In this document: positions 42,445 through 50,964 of the stretch, piece by piece
How the letters are laid out: each line of letters begins with the position of its first letter
Position numbering within the stretch: position 1 is the first letter of the stretch
Origin: DATNBU01 sp964476185
GTDB lineage: Bacteria; Desulfobacterota; Binatia; UBA1149; CAITLU01
Direction of reading: 5' to 3'
NCBI GenBank assembly: GCA_964476185.1
Contig: CAYYZO010000014.1
Coordinates: 1 to 62,208 of the forward strand
DNA: 62,208 nucleotides
The notes under the pieces: generated by a model
Seen by the model: the letters and a program-made list of their open reading frames with translations, nothing else
Database searches by the model: none
Told to the model about the DNA's origin: nothing
Program-made: the position numbers and the translations under genes

Positions 42445-44006
42445 CGTGGAACTTCTCCTCGGCCCTCGCCGCGGCCTTGGCCCTTGGCCGCCGGCGGCGC
42501 GGTCGTCGACGTCACGACGGCGAGTTCGGCGAGCGGTTCTCCCATCAGCTGCTGCAACTCGGCACGACGGGCGTGGGCCTGGTACAGCGCCGCCGCCAGC
42601 GTGCCGCGCTGGCGCGCCGACAACTCGGCGGCGTCGAGCAGGTCTTCGCTGGTGGCGCGGCCCTCGTCGAACTGGACCTGGCGGATGCGCAGGTTCTCGT
42701 CGGCCTGCCCGACGGCGACGGTGGCCGCGTCGACGGCGGCCAGGCGCTCGCGCACGCGGTCGTGGCTGTCGCCGACGAGCGCCTCGACCTCGCGCACGCC
42801 GCGGTCGAGCAGCACACGGCTGCGGCGTGCCGCCGCGTCGAGGCGCGCGATCTCGCCTTCGCGGCGCAGGCTCACGACGTCGAAGTCGACGTTCACGCCG
42901 AGCGAGGCGTAATTGTTCGGCTGGAGGATGTCGGCGGTCGTGGCGTCGTACCCGGCGCCGACCGACACGCGCGGCAGGCGCGCGCGGCGCACCGCCGTCA
43001 GGCGTTCGTCGGCCGCCCGGACTTCCTCGAGCATGGCCTGCACGAGCGGGTTCTTCGCGTGGGCGGCCTCGAGCGCCGTCTCGAGCGCCGGCAGGTCCGG
43101 GCGTCCCGCGATGTCCCGCGCCGCGGTGGGGGCCGAGATGTCGAGGCCGACGGCGCGGTTCAGGCGGCGGCGCGCCGCCGCCATCGCGGTTTCCATCTGC
43201 AGCACGTGCTGGCGCGAAGTCGCCAGCGCGACTTCGACGACGAGGACCTCGTTGCGCGTCAGGCGTCCCTGCTCGTAGCGGCTCGAGGCGTCCGACAGCT
43301 GCCGCTCGTGCAGCGCGACCGTGCGCTTCGCCACGTCGCGCAGCCGCTCGGCCTCGAGCAGCTGGAAGTAGGCGGTGAGCACGGCGGCCTGCTCCTCGAG
43401 CTGCGTCGCCCAGTTGCGGGCGGCTTCGGCCCGGTACGAAGCCTGCGCGGCGCCTAGACCGTGGCGCAGCTCGCCGCTCAGGTCGACGGCCAGACGGATG
43501 GCGGCGCCGACGGTCGCGAAGTCCTGCTGGCGCACCGTGACGACGGGAATCGCGGTGCCGGGCGGAAACAACGCCGGGTCGATGTCGATCGAGTTGGTCT
43601 GCTCGTCGCTGTACCAGGTGTACGCGCCGCGGACCCCGGCCGTCGGCAGCAGCGCGGAGCGTGCGATCGAGACGTCGGCGGCGGAGGCATCGAGGGCGGC
43701 CTCGGCCGCCCGAACGCTGCGGTTGTGCCGCTCGGCCAGTTCGAGGGCGGTCGCGAGGTCGATCGTCGCGGGCACGGCCGGGGCGGGGGATGCGGAAGGC
43801 GGATCGGCGGACCCCGCCGATCGGGTGGGCGCCGAGCCGGACAGGGCCCGCGCACGCTCGAGTTCGCGTACGCGCTGCTCGGGGGTCCAGCCGCCGTTGC
43901 CCTGCGGCTTCCAGAAACCGCAGCCGGCCGCCGTCGCGCCGAGCGCGGCGACGAGCCCGATTGGTAGAACGATGCGCCTTGCGCGCCTGGGGAAGCGGAT
44001 CTTCAC
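42441..44006 (-). CDS. TolC family outer-membrane efflux lipoprotein
   Basis: 521 aa from a GTG. The N-terminal hydrophobic stretch ends in GATAAGCGF, a weak lipobox, then a Pro/Ser-rich region. Two OEP repeats follow with long helices (ATALELAERHNRSVRAAEAA, FDVVSLRREGEIARLDAAARR, VRERLAAVDAATVAVGQAD). The C-terminal tail is rich in Gly and Arg. First gene of the exporter operon. Upstream 150 bp separate it from the divergent kinase. Confidence 0.93.
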   Translation of the reverse strand: MKIRFPRRARRIVLPIGLVAALGATAAGCGFWKPQGNGGWTPEQRVRELERARALSGSAPTRSAGSADPPSASPAPAVPATIDLATALELAERHNRSVRAAEAALDASAADVSIARSALLPTAGVRGAYTWYSDEQTNSIDIDPALFPPGTAIPVVTVRQQDFATVGAAIRLAVDLSGELRHGLGAAQASYRAEAARNWATQLEEQAAVLTAYFQLLEAERLRDVAKRTVALHERQLSDASSRYEQGRLTRNEVLVVEVALATSRQHVLQMETAMAAARRRLNRAVGLDISAPTAARDIAGRPDLPALETALEAAHAKNPLVQAMLEEVRAADERLTAVRRARLPRVSVGAGYDATTADILQPNNYASLGVNVDFDVVSLRREGEIARLDAAARRSRVLLDRGVREVEALVGDSHDRVRERLAAVDAATVAVGQADENLRIRQVQFDEGRATSEDLLDAAELSARQRGTLAAALYQAHARRAELQQLMGEPLAELAVVTSTTAPPAAKGQGRGEGRGEVPR

Positions 44007-44155
44007 GGCGGTCCCGGTCACCGTGGAACAGGTTCTTGCCCCTTTGCCGCGCCGAGTCGAATGGTGGTTCCGTTCACCAGACGGACCGGCCATCCGTCCT
44101 TCGGGCTTCCCGTCGTGGGGACGATTGCGTAAAAGGCCCGCCGGGGAGGTTCGCA

Positions 44156-45535
44156 TTGGGCGAAGTTCGTTCCATTCGGGACTCCGGAAACGAGGGTCCC
44201 ACCGAATCGGCATCCGGGAGCCGCGAGCGTTCGTACGGTCGCGTCCTGCTGGATCTCGTTCGCACCGACCTCTCGCAGCGCGCGGAGGCCGTTCGACGCA
44301 TCGTCGAGACGGCCGCGCGCACGCTGGACGTCGATCGCGTGGGCCTGTGGTTCTACGACGAGTCCCGGACCGCGATCGTCGTCGAGGACCTCTATCTGGC
44401 CCGGGAGGATCGTCACGAAAGCGGGGCCCGCCTGACCGCGACCGAGCACCCTCGCTACTTTTCCGAACTGGCCGAGTCACGCGGGATCGCCGCCGAGGAC
44501 GCGGCCAGCGATCCGCGCACGAGCGAGTTCGAGTGGTCCTACCTCGAGCCGCACCAGGTGCAGTCGATGCTGGACGTGCCGGTGCGAAGCGAAGGCGAGG
44601 TCATCGGCGTTCTGTGCCACGAGAGCGTCGGGCAGCCGCGGACGTGGACCGACGCCGAACAGGAATTCGCGGCGTCGCTCGCCGACGTCGTCGGCATCGT
44701 GGTCGAGGCGTCGCGTCGTCGGCGCACCGAGCAGGAACTTCGCGAGCTGGCCGTGAGCCTCGAACGCCGCGTCGCCGAGCGCACGGAGGACCTCGAGCGG
44801 TCGAACCGCGCGCTCGTGCGCGCGATCGCCGACCTGGAGGCGTTCTGCTACTCGGTCTCCCACGACCTGCGCGCTCCGCTTCGCGTGATCAACGGCTACG
44901 CGTCGCTGCTCGAGGCTTCCCCGCTCGCTGCCGACGACGCCGAGGCGAAGGACTGCGCCGTGCGCATCCGCGAGAACACCAACCAGATGTCCGGGCTCCT
45001 CGACGGGCTGCTGTCGTTCTTCCGGCTCGGTCGCCGGCCCATGGAACCGCGCCTCGTGGACATGAACGTGCTCCTGCGCGACGTGCGGCGCACGCTGCAA
45101 CTCGACTCGGCGTCGCTGGAGTTCAGCGCGGATTCGCTGGAGCCGGTCCAGGGCGACCCGGCGCTGCTCGCCGACGTCCTCGTGAACCTGCTCTCGAACG
45201 CGGTCAAGTTCAGTTCCCGCCGGACCTCGCCGCGGGTGCACGTCGGCTGCGAGCCCGACGGCGACGAGATCCTCTTCCACGTGCGAGACAACGGGGTCGG
45301 CTTCCGCGTCGACCACGCGGCGCGCCTGTTCGAGCCGTTCCAGCGCCTCCACGCGGCCGACGGCTACGAAGGCACCGGGGTCGGGCTCGCGATCGTGCGC
45401 CGGATCGTCGAGCGCCACGGCGGCCGCGTCTGGGCGGAAGCGAGTCCTTCGAGCGGCGCGACGTTCTACTTCGCGCTGCCGCGGCCGGGCGCGGCAGCGC
45501 CGGCGCGCCTCAGCGCGTCCGCGTCCCCGGGGTGA
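44156..45535 (+). CDS. Sensor histidine kinase: GAF-HisKA-HATPase
   Basis: 459 aa. TTG start at 44156 fits GGGGAGG 8 nt upstream; no ATG or GTG is available before the domain. GAF about 25-185 (VDRVGLWFYDESRTAI), coiled coil LERRVAERTEDLERSN, phospho-acceptor His236 in SVSHDLRAPLR, N box NLLSNAVKF, G1 DNGVGFR and G2 GTGVGLA. Cytoplasmic and without a neighbouring response regulator. Divergent from the exporter operon, which it might control. The end overlaps the convergent P450 gene by 26 bp. Confidence 0.9.
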   Translation: MGEVRSIRDSGNEGPTESASGSRERSYGRVLLDLVRTDLSQRAEAVRRIVETAARTLDVDRVGLWFYDESRTAIVVEDLYLAREDRHESGARLTATEHPRYFSELAESRGIAAEDAASDPRTSEFEWSYLEPHQVQSMLDVPVRSEGEVIGVLCHESVGQPRTWTDAEQEFAASLADVVGIVVEASRRRRTEQELRELAVSLERRVAERTEDLERSNRALVRAIADLEAFCYSVSHDLRAPLRVINGYASLLEASPLAADDAEAKDCAVRIRENTNQMSGLLDGLLSFFRLGRRPMEPRLVDMNVLLRDVRRTLQLDSASLEFSADSLEPVQGDPALLADVLVNLLSNAVKFSSRRTSPRVHVGCEPDGDEILFHVRDNGVGFRVDHAARLFEPFQRLHAADGYEGTGVGLAIVRRIVERHGGRVWAEASPSSGATFYFALPRPGAAAPARLSASASPG

Positions 45536-46784
45536 ACGCGCACGGCATCCGCTTGATGCCGTGGATGAAGAAGGACAGCAGGCGCGCCGGTTCGTCGGTG
45601 ATCTCGAGGTCCGGCAACCGCCGGAACAGGTGCCGGAACATCACCGTGATCTCGCGTCGCGCCAGGTGCGCGCCCATGCAGAAGTGGGGTCCCGGGCCGC
45701 CGAACCCGACGTGCTCGTTGGGGCTGCGGTCCACGCGGAACTCGAACGGGTCGTCGAACACGGAGGCGTCGCGGTTGGCCGAGTTGTACCACATCACGAC
45801 TTTCTCGCCCTCGCGGACCTTCTGGCCCGAGATCTCGGTGTCGCGCGTGGCGGTGCGGCGGAAGTGGATCACGGGGGAAGCCCAGCGCACGATCTCCTCG
45901 ACGGCCGTCGGCGCGTAGCGTTCGAAATCCGACATCCAGAGCCTGCGCTGGTCCGGGTTGTCGCTGAGCGCCTTCATGCCGTGGCTGATCGCGTTGCGCG
46001 TGGTCTCGTTGCCGGCCGCGACGAGCAGCACGAAGAACGATCCGACTTCGGCGTCGGTCAGGCGCTCGCCGTCGACCTCGGCGTGGATCAACGCGGACGT
46101 GAGGTCGTCGGTCGGCTTCCCGCGCCGCGACTTCGCCAGGTCGGCCATCAGGTTCGAGAGGTCCTGGCCCGCCGAGAGCAGCGCCGGGATCACGCTGACC
46201 GGGTCCGGGACGTACTCCGGGTCGCCGGCGCCGAGGATCACGTTCGTGCGGTCGAACACGAAGCGGTAGTCGGAGCGCGGGATCCCCATCATGTCGCAGA
46301 TGATCTTGAGCGGCAGCGCGGCGGCGACGTCGCTGACGAAGTCGCACGAGCCGAGCTCGATCACGTCGTCGATGATGCCGGTGGCCGCGGTCTCGACGCT
46401 GTCCTCGACCTTGCGCAGCATCTGCGGCGTGAACCCGCGCGAGACGATGCGCCTCAGGCGCGCGTGGCGCGGGTCGTCCATCACGATCATCGAGCCGAAG
46501 AACTCCCCGAACTCGGGCGGCTGGTCGATGATGTTCACGCCGCCGCGCGCCGACGAGAAGACCTCCGGGTTGCGGCTCACGTGCAGCACGTCGGCGTGCC
46601 GCGCCAGCGACCAGTAGCCCGGGCCCGTCACGAGCCCGGGAACCTCGGGTTCTCGGAAGTAGCGGATCGGGGCCTCCTCGCGGAGCGTCAGGAACGCGCC
46701 TTCGCGCTCGTCGAGCGGACGCTGCCAGAACTCGATCGAGGAGAGGTCGATGTCGTCGAGGGGGACGGACGGGAGAGGTTGCAT
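45510..46784 (-). CDS. Cytochrome P450, CYP124-like
   Basis: 424 aa; ATG 46784 with AGGAG 9 nt upstream. I-helix oxygen site AGNETTRNAISHG, K-helix ExxR in AVEEIVRWASPVIHF, and heme ligand loop FGGPGPHFCMGAHLARRE. Stretches EFFGSMIVMDDPRHARLRR, LPLKIICDMMGIP and LLSFFIHGIK closely resemble mycobacterial CYP124, which hydroxylates the terminal carbon of methyl-branched lipids and cholestenone. No redox partner (ferredoxin) gene is adjacent. Subfamily call is from memory. Confidence 0.92.
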   Translation of the reverse strand: MQPLPSVPLDDIDLSSIEFWQRPLDEREGAFLTLREEAPIRYFREPEVPGLVTGPGYWSLARHADVLHVSRNPEVFSSARGGVNIIDQPPEFGEFFGSMIVMDDPRHARLRRIVSRGFTPQMLRKVEDSVETAATGIIDDVIELGSCDFVSDVAAALPLKIICDMMGIPRSDYRFVFDRTNVILGAGDPEYVPDPVSVIPALLSAGQDLSNLMADLAKSRRGKPTDDLTSALIHAEVDGERLTDAEVGSFFVLLVAAGNETTRNAISHGMKALSDNPDQRRLWMSDFERYAPTAVEEIVRWASPVIHFRRTATRDTEISGQKVREGEKVVMWYNSANRDASVFDDPFEFRVDRSPNEHVGFGGPGPHFCMGAHLARREITVMFRHLFRRLPDLEITDEPARLLSFFIHGIKRMPCAFTPGTRTR

Positions 46785-46869
46785 CCAGCGATCTCCTGCC
46801 CGCTGCGGAAGCGGGCCGAAGGAGTGTGGCCGATCACCCTGTCCGATGCACGTCCGGTGGCCGGAGGGT

Positions 46870-48156
46870 CTACCCCCCGCCCGGCACCGGGCACCGCAAC
46901 GATGCCTCGACGCCGATGGCCGTGCGCAGCACGGTGAGCGCGTCCGTCGCGGAGACGTTTCCCGAATCGTCCACGTCACAAACCCAGCCCGGGCAGTCGA
47001 CGGCGCCGACGCCGGCGCGAAGCACCGACAGCGCGTCCGCGGCCGTGATGTCGCCGTCGCCGGTCGCGTCGCCGCAGAGCGCCTCGGGAAGCGTCGTGGT
47101 CGGTGGCGGACTCGCGTCCGCGTTCCAGCCGAGCATCTCGTGGTCGAGCATGCAGCGCACGAAGTCGCGCTGCTCGTCGGTGAAATGGCCCGGAGAGCAG
47201 TGGTAGTAGCTCATCCAGTCGTACGAATCGGGGCGGGAGCCGTCCGCGCAGACCTTCGCGCCGCAGGAGCCCGCGCACGAACCGTTCAGCATCGAACCGT
47301 CTTCGCACTGGGCGATTCCCCTGACGCCGACGGGTCCCCGGTCGGGAGGAGTGTCGCAGAGGAAATCCCCGTCGTTCGCGCACGTCTCCGCGGTTCCCGT
47401 CCCCCACGCGCACTCGAAGGTGTGCGCGAGCCCGAAGAAGTGCCCGAGCTCGTGGACCACGAGCGAATCGTACGTCGCGGCGTTCACGCACAGCGGCCCC
47501 TGGTAGTAGCAGTAGCCGCCGACCGAGAAGGCGAGCGTCGGGCTCGTGATGCCACCGACGAACGCGACGGCGAGCACGCCGGCCGGAGTCGCGTCCTCGA
47601 GCTTGCGTTCCCAGGCCGATTGGCCGAGCGGCATGTCGCAGTCGTCGTCGATGAAGCGCACGAGCGCCTCCTCCTCGAGCACGACGCCGCCGCGGGCGAA
47701 CTCGGCGCTGGCGCGCGCCATCGCGGCGCGCACGTCGTCCTCGTGGTGCGAGTCCGCGCCCGCCGCCGTGCGGCACAAGTGGATGCGATAGCGCACGCGA
47801 ACGGGGGCGCCATCGCGAGCGCCGTTGCGCACCGCGGCCGGCCGGCACGCGAGGCCCGGGGAGTAGATGCGCTTGGAGATGCCGCCGTCAGCGGAGCCCG
47901 TCGGCGGCGAAGAGGAAGGACCGAACGGAAGGTCCGGCAGCTCGAAGAGGGTCGTGCGGCAGCGCGTGTCGCAGTCCGGGGACCCCTCGTGCGTCCCGGG
48001 GTCGCACTGTTCGCCCGCTTCGACGACGCCGTTTCCACAGGCGGCCGCTTGCGCTGTTCGCGCCTCGGGCGGCGCCAGGAAAGCGGCCGCGGCGAGAGCG
48101 ACGAAGAAAGGAAAGGCGCTGCGCCGCCGTGGCGCAGCGCCCCGAGGAGAAGCCAT
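46870..48156 (-). CDS. Secreted metallopeptidase (HExxHxxGxxH) with dockerin-like tail
   Basis: 428 aa. Signal peptide (about 1-37). A CGNGVVEAGEQCDPG motif (residues 40-54) of the DUF4215 type opens the mature protein. The zinc site is HELGHFFGLAH at residues 235-245, with a methionine-turn candidate in SYDWMSYYHC; many cysteines surround it, as in pappalysin-like M43 enzymes. After a PPPTTTLPE linker come two dockerin-like motifs: CGDATGDGDITAADALSVL and CDVDDSGNVSATDALTVL. Extracellular protease, possibly anchored through the tail. Substrate unknown. Confidence 0.9.
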   Translation of the reverse strand: MASPRGAAPRRRSAFPFFVALAAAAFLAPPEARTAQAAACGNGVVEAGEQCDPGTHEGSPDCDTRCRTTLFELPDLPFGPSSSPPTGSADGGISKRIYSPGLACRPAAVRNGARDGAPVRVRYRIHLCRTAAGADSHHEDDVRAAMARASAEFARGGVVLEEEALVRFIDDDCDMPLGQSAWERKLEDATPAGVLAVAFVGGITSPTLAFSVGGYCYYQGPLCVNAATYDSLVVHELGHFFGLAHTFECAWGTGTAETCANDGDFLCDTPPDRGPVGVRGIAQCEDGSMLNGSCAGSCGAKVCADGSRPDSYDWMSYYHCSPGHFTDEQRDFVRCMLDHEMLGWNADASPPPTTTLPEALCGDATGDGDITAADALSVLRAGVGAVDCPGWVCDVDDSGNVSATDALTVLRTAIGVEASLRCPVPGGG

Positions 48157-48403
48157 CGAGAGTGTCCCGTCCCGCAGTCCAGAGTACGGGCGTCCCCAGC
48201 CCGTCTGCGATCACGGTAAGCGCTCGAGGCACCAGAAAGGAAGCGCTTCTTGCGCGCGGCGCGAAGAAACTCTCCTAGGACGCTCTAAGTCCGAGGGGCC
48301 GTCGCGGAGGAGCGGGTCTCCGGAGAAGCGCGAGGTCGGGCTGCACGTCGCGCGAAGGAACTCCTCGACGATGCCCCGGGCGCCGCGCGCACCGGCGCGG
48401 GGT

Positions 48404-49225
48404 TCACTCCTTGGTGATTTTCGCGCCTTCGACCAGCACGTCGTAGCGGTAGCCGAACCCGAAGTCCTTGTTCACGGCGACGGTGCCGCGCACGACGACG
48501 GTGTCGCCGACGGCGGCCGTCGCATCGGTCGTGACGGTCAGGTCGTTCTCGCCGGCGGCCGACTTGCTGCCGTCGCGCAGGTGCAGCCAGTTCCGGCCCA
48601 TGACACCGGCGTTGAACTTGACGACCTTGCCGCGCACCGCGACGTCCTTGCCGGCGAGCGCGTCGCGGCCCTCGTAGACCTCGGCGACCGTCTGCCCGCC
48701 TTCGACCTTCTCGATGCCGGCGACCTCGGGGCCCTCGCTCTTGCCCGACAGGCCGCCGTGCGACGCGCCCATGGCTTTCTCGGCCTCGGCGGCGGTTGCG
48801 GCCGGCGCCGGGGCGCCCTGGCCTGCCGCGGCGGCGGCCTGGCCGGACTGGATGCGGCCGACGAACAGGATCGACTCGAAGGTCCGGTCGAGCGACTTGC
48901 TCGGGAAGTTCTTCATCTCGTTGCCGCCCGACCACGAGATCGTGTCGCCGACCTTGACCTGCGTCTGCGGGCCGGCGATCCAAACTTCGCCCGACGGCGT
49001 CTGGACGCGCGCATAGGTGTAGCTGGCCGCGTTCATCGTCTCGAGGACCTTGCCGTTGCCCGGCGGGACCGCCGCTGCGCCCGGAGGCGGCGCGGGCGCC
49101 TTCGCCGCGCCGGCCGGCGCCGTCGCGCGCATCGGCGCGGTCTCGGCGCGGGGCGAGGACGGCGCGAAGGCCGTGATGGCGAGCAGGGTGACGAAGGGGG
49201 CGACGGTCGGGAATCGAAGGTTCAC
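48404..49225 (-). CDS. Exported OB-fold nucleic-acid/ligand-binding-like protein
   Basis: 273 aa from a GTG with GGAG 7 nt upstream. Signal peptide to about residue 27, an Ala/Pro linker (about 28-58), a beta region (GKVLETMNAASYTYARVQT and GEVWIAGPQTQVKVGD) and, after another Ala-rich linker, a C-terminal OB-fold (about 180-273: KDVAVRGKVVKFNAGVMGRN, WLHLRDGS, VVVRGTVAVNKDFGFGYRY). This OB type is seen in periplasmic heme/nitrite-associated and DNA-binding-annotated proteins. Function uncertain. Confidence 0.7.
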   Translation of the reverse strand: MNLRFPTVAPFVTLLAITAFAPSSPRAETAPMRATAPAGAAKAPAPPPGAAAVPPGNGKVLETMNAASYTYARVQTPSGEVWIAGPQTQVKVGDTISWSGGNEMKNFPSKSLDRTFESILFVGRIQSGQAAAAAGQGAPAPAATAAEAEKAMGASHGGLSGKSEGPEVAGIEKVEGGQTVAEVYEGRDALAGKDVAVRGKVVKFNAGVMGRNWLHLRDGSKSAAGENDLTVTTDATAAVGDTVVVRGTVAVNKDFGFGYRYDVLVEGAKITKE

Positions 49226-49273
49226 GGCGGAGCTCCGGGGAAAGGCGTCGGGACGCGCAGCGAAATCGGGAAG

Positions 49274-49314
49274 GCCGCGGGCCCCGGGCGGCGCGTGTGC
49301 CCGGGGCCCGCGGC
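49274..49314 (-). terminator. Very strong hairpin after the aldehyde dehydrogenase gene
   Basis: A perfect 16-bp GC stem with a 9-nt loop lies 8 bp past the stop of the minus-strand gene that ends at 49323, and 49 bp before the start of the OB-fold gene on the same strand. No T-run. It likely ends the dehydrogenase transcript. Confidence 0.6.
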
Positions 49315-49322
49315 GCTGCGCT

Positions 49323-50759
49323 TCAGGCCGCGGCCGGGACGCCCATGACGGCCTTGACCTCGAGGAACTCCTCGAAGCCGAACTCGCCCCACTCGCGGCC
49401 GTTGCCCGACTGCTTGTAGCCGCCGAACGGCGCCGCGAAGTCGGGGCCCGCGCCGTTCAGGTGGACGTTGCCGGTGCGAAGGCGCGAGGCGACCTCGTAC
49501 GCGTGCTTCGGATCCCCCGATTGCACGTAGCCGGACAGGCCGTAGACGGTGTCGTTCGCGATGCGAACCGCGTCTTCCTCGTCCTTGTACGGCAGGATCG
49601 CGAGCACCGGGCCGAAGACCTCCTCGCGCGCGATGGTCATGTCGTTGTTCACGCCCGCGAAGACGGTCGGCTTCACGTAGTAGCCCTTCGACATGCCGTC
49701 GGGCAGGCCGGGGCCGCCCGCGACGAGCTCGGCGCCTTCCTGGATGCCCTTCTCGATGAGGCCCTGGATCTTCGTCCACTGCTGCTTGCTGACGACGGGG
49801 CCGATCGCCCCGGGCTCGGCCGTGGCCGGATCGCCGACGGCCACCGAGTTCGCGGCCTCGCGTGCGATCGCGACCGCCTCGGCGTGCTTCGCGGCCGGCA
49901 CGAGCATGCGCGTCGGCGCGTTGCAGGACTGGCCGCTGTTCGTGAAGCAGCCGCGTACGCCGGCCGTGACGGCGGTCTTCAGGTCGGCGTCGTCGAGGAT
50001 GATGTTCGCGGACTTGCCGCCGAGTTCCTGCGCGACGCGCTTGACGGTGTCGGCCGCGTTCTTCGCGACCTGGATGCCGGCGCGCGTCGAGCCGGTGAAG
50101 CTCATCATGTCGATGTCGGGGTGGGCGGACAGCGCCGAGCCGACGGTCGGGCCGTCGCCGTTGACGAGGTTGAAGACGCCGGCCGGGACGCCGGCCTCGT
50201 GCAGGATCTTCGCGACGACGATCGCGTTGAGCGGCGCGATCTCGCTCGGCTTGAGCACCACCGTGCAGCCCGCGGCCAGCGCCGGCGCGACCTTGCACAT
50301 GATCTGGTTGACGGGCCAGTTCCACGGCGTGATCAGGCCGCAGACGCCGACCGGCTCGCGCACGATGCGCGTCTTGCCCTTCTGCGTCTCGAACTCGTAG
50401 GACTTCAGCACTTCGAGCGTGTTCATCAGGTGGGCCAGGCCCGACGGAGCCTGCGCCGCGCTCGCGAGCCACATCGGCGCGCCCATTTCCTGCGAGATCG
50501 TCTCGGCGAGTTCCCCGAGGTGCGACTGGTAGACCCCGATCACGCGCTCGAGCAGCGCGGCGCGTTCCTCCTTCGACGTGCGAGAGAACGTCTCGAACGC
50601 CTTCTTCGCGGCGGCGACCGCCTTGTCGACGTCAGCCTTGCCGCCGAGGCTGATCCGGCCGACCACTTCTTCGGTGGCCGGGTTGATCACGTCGAACGGG
50701 TTGGCCGTGGCCGGCTTCACCCATTCCCCATTGATGTAGAAGTCGAGACATTCCTTCAT
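49323..50759 (-). CDS. Aldehyde dehydrogenase family protein
   Basis: 478 aa. ATG 50759 is preferred, with GGAG 9 nt upstream; the frame is open 14 codons further. Motifs: PWNWPVNQ and KPSEIAPLN (cofactor), FTGSTRAG, the general base in AQELGGKSAN, and the nucleophile Cys in NSGQSCNAPTR. EEVFGPVLAILPY and PFGGYKQSGNGREWG are family standards. NAD(P)-dependent oxidation of an aldehyde to an acid; the substrate is not defined. Could act after the P450 at 45510 on terminal alcohol/aldehyde products. Confidence 0.95.
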   Translation of the reverse strand: MKECLDFYINGEWVKPATANPFDVINPATEEVVGRISLGGKADVDKAVAAAKKAFETFSRTSKEERAALLERVIGVYQSHLGELAETISQEMGAPMWLASAAQAPSGLAHLMNTLEVLKSYEFETQKGKTRIVREPVGVCGLITPWNWPVNQIMCKVAPALAAGCTVVLKPSEIAPLNAIVVAKILHEAGVPAGVFNLVNGDGPTVGSALSAHPDIDMMSFTGSTRAGIQVAKNAADTVKRVAQELGGKSANIILDDADLKTAVTAGVRGCFTNSGQSCNAPTRMLVPAAKHAEAVAIAREAANSVAVGDPATAEPGAIGPVVSKQQWTKIQGLIEKGIQEGAELVAGGPGLPDGMSKGYYVKPTVFAGVNNDMTIAREEVFGPVLAILPYKDEEDAVRIANDTVYGLSGYVQSGDPKHAYEVASRLRTGNVHLNGAGPDFAAPFGGYKQSGNGREWGEFGFEEFLEVKAVMGVPAAA

Positions 50760-50964
50760 CGCACTCGCTCCACCCGCGTCGGGAGTTCTGGTTGGTCGCA
50801 ACCTGTGGTCGAAAGGCCGGGGCTTCGCGCCCGCGGCGAACGCGGGGAGACTGTCAGAGGAAGCAGGACGGGTCCACTTAAGGCTCTGCCGCCGGTGTCG
50901 CGCGCGAGGCCTGCTCGGCGGAATTCGAGTGGCGCTCCGGATGCGCTCTGGTAGATTCGCCCCG

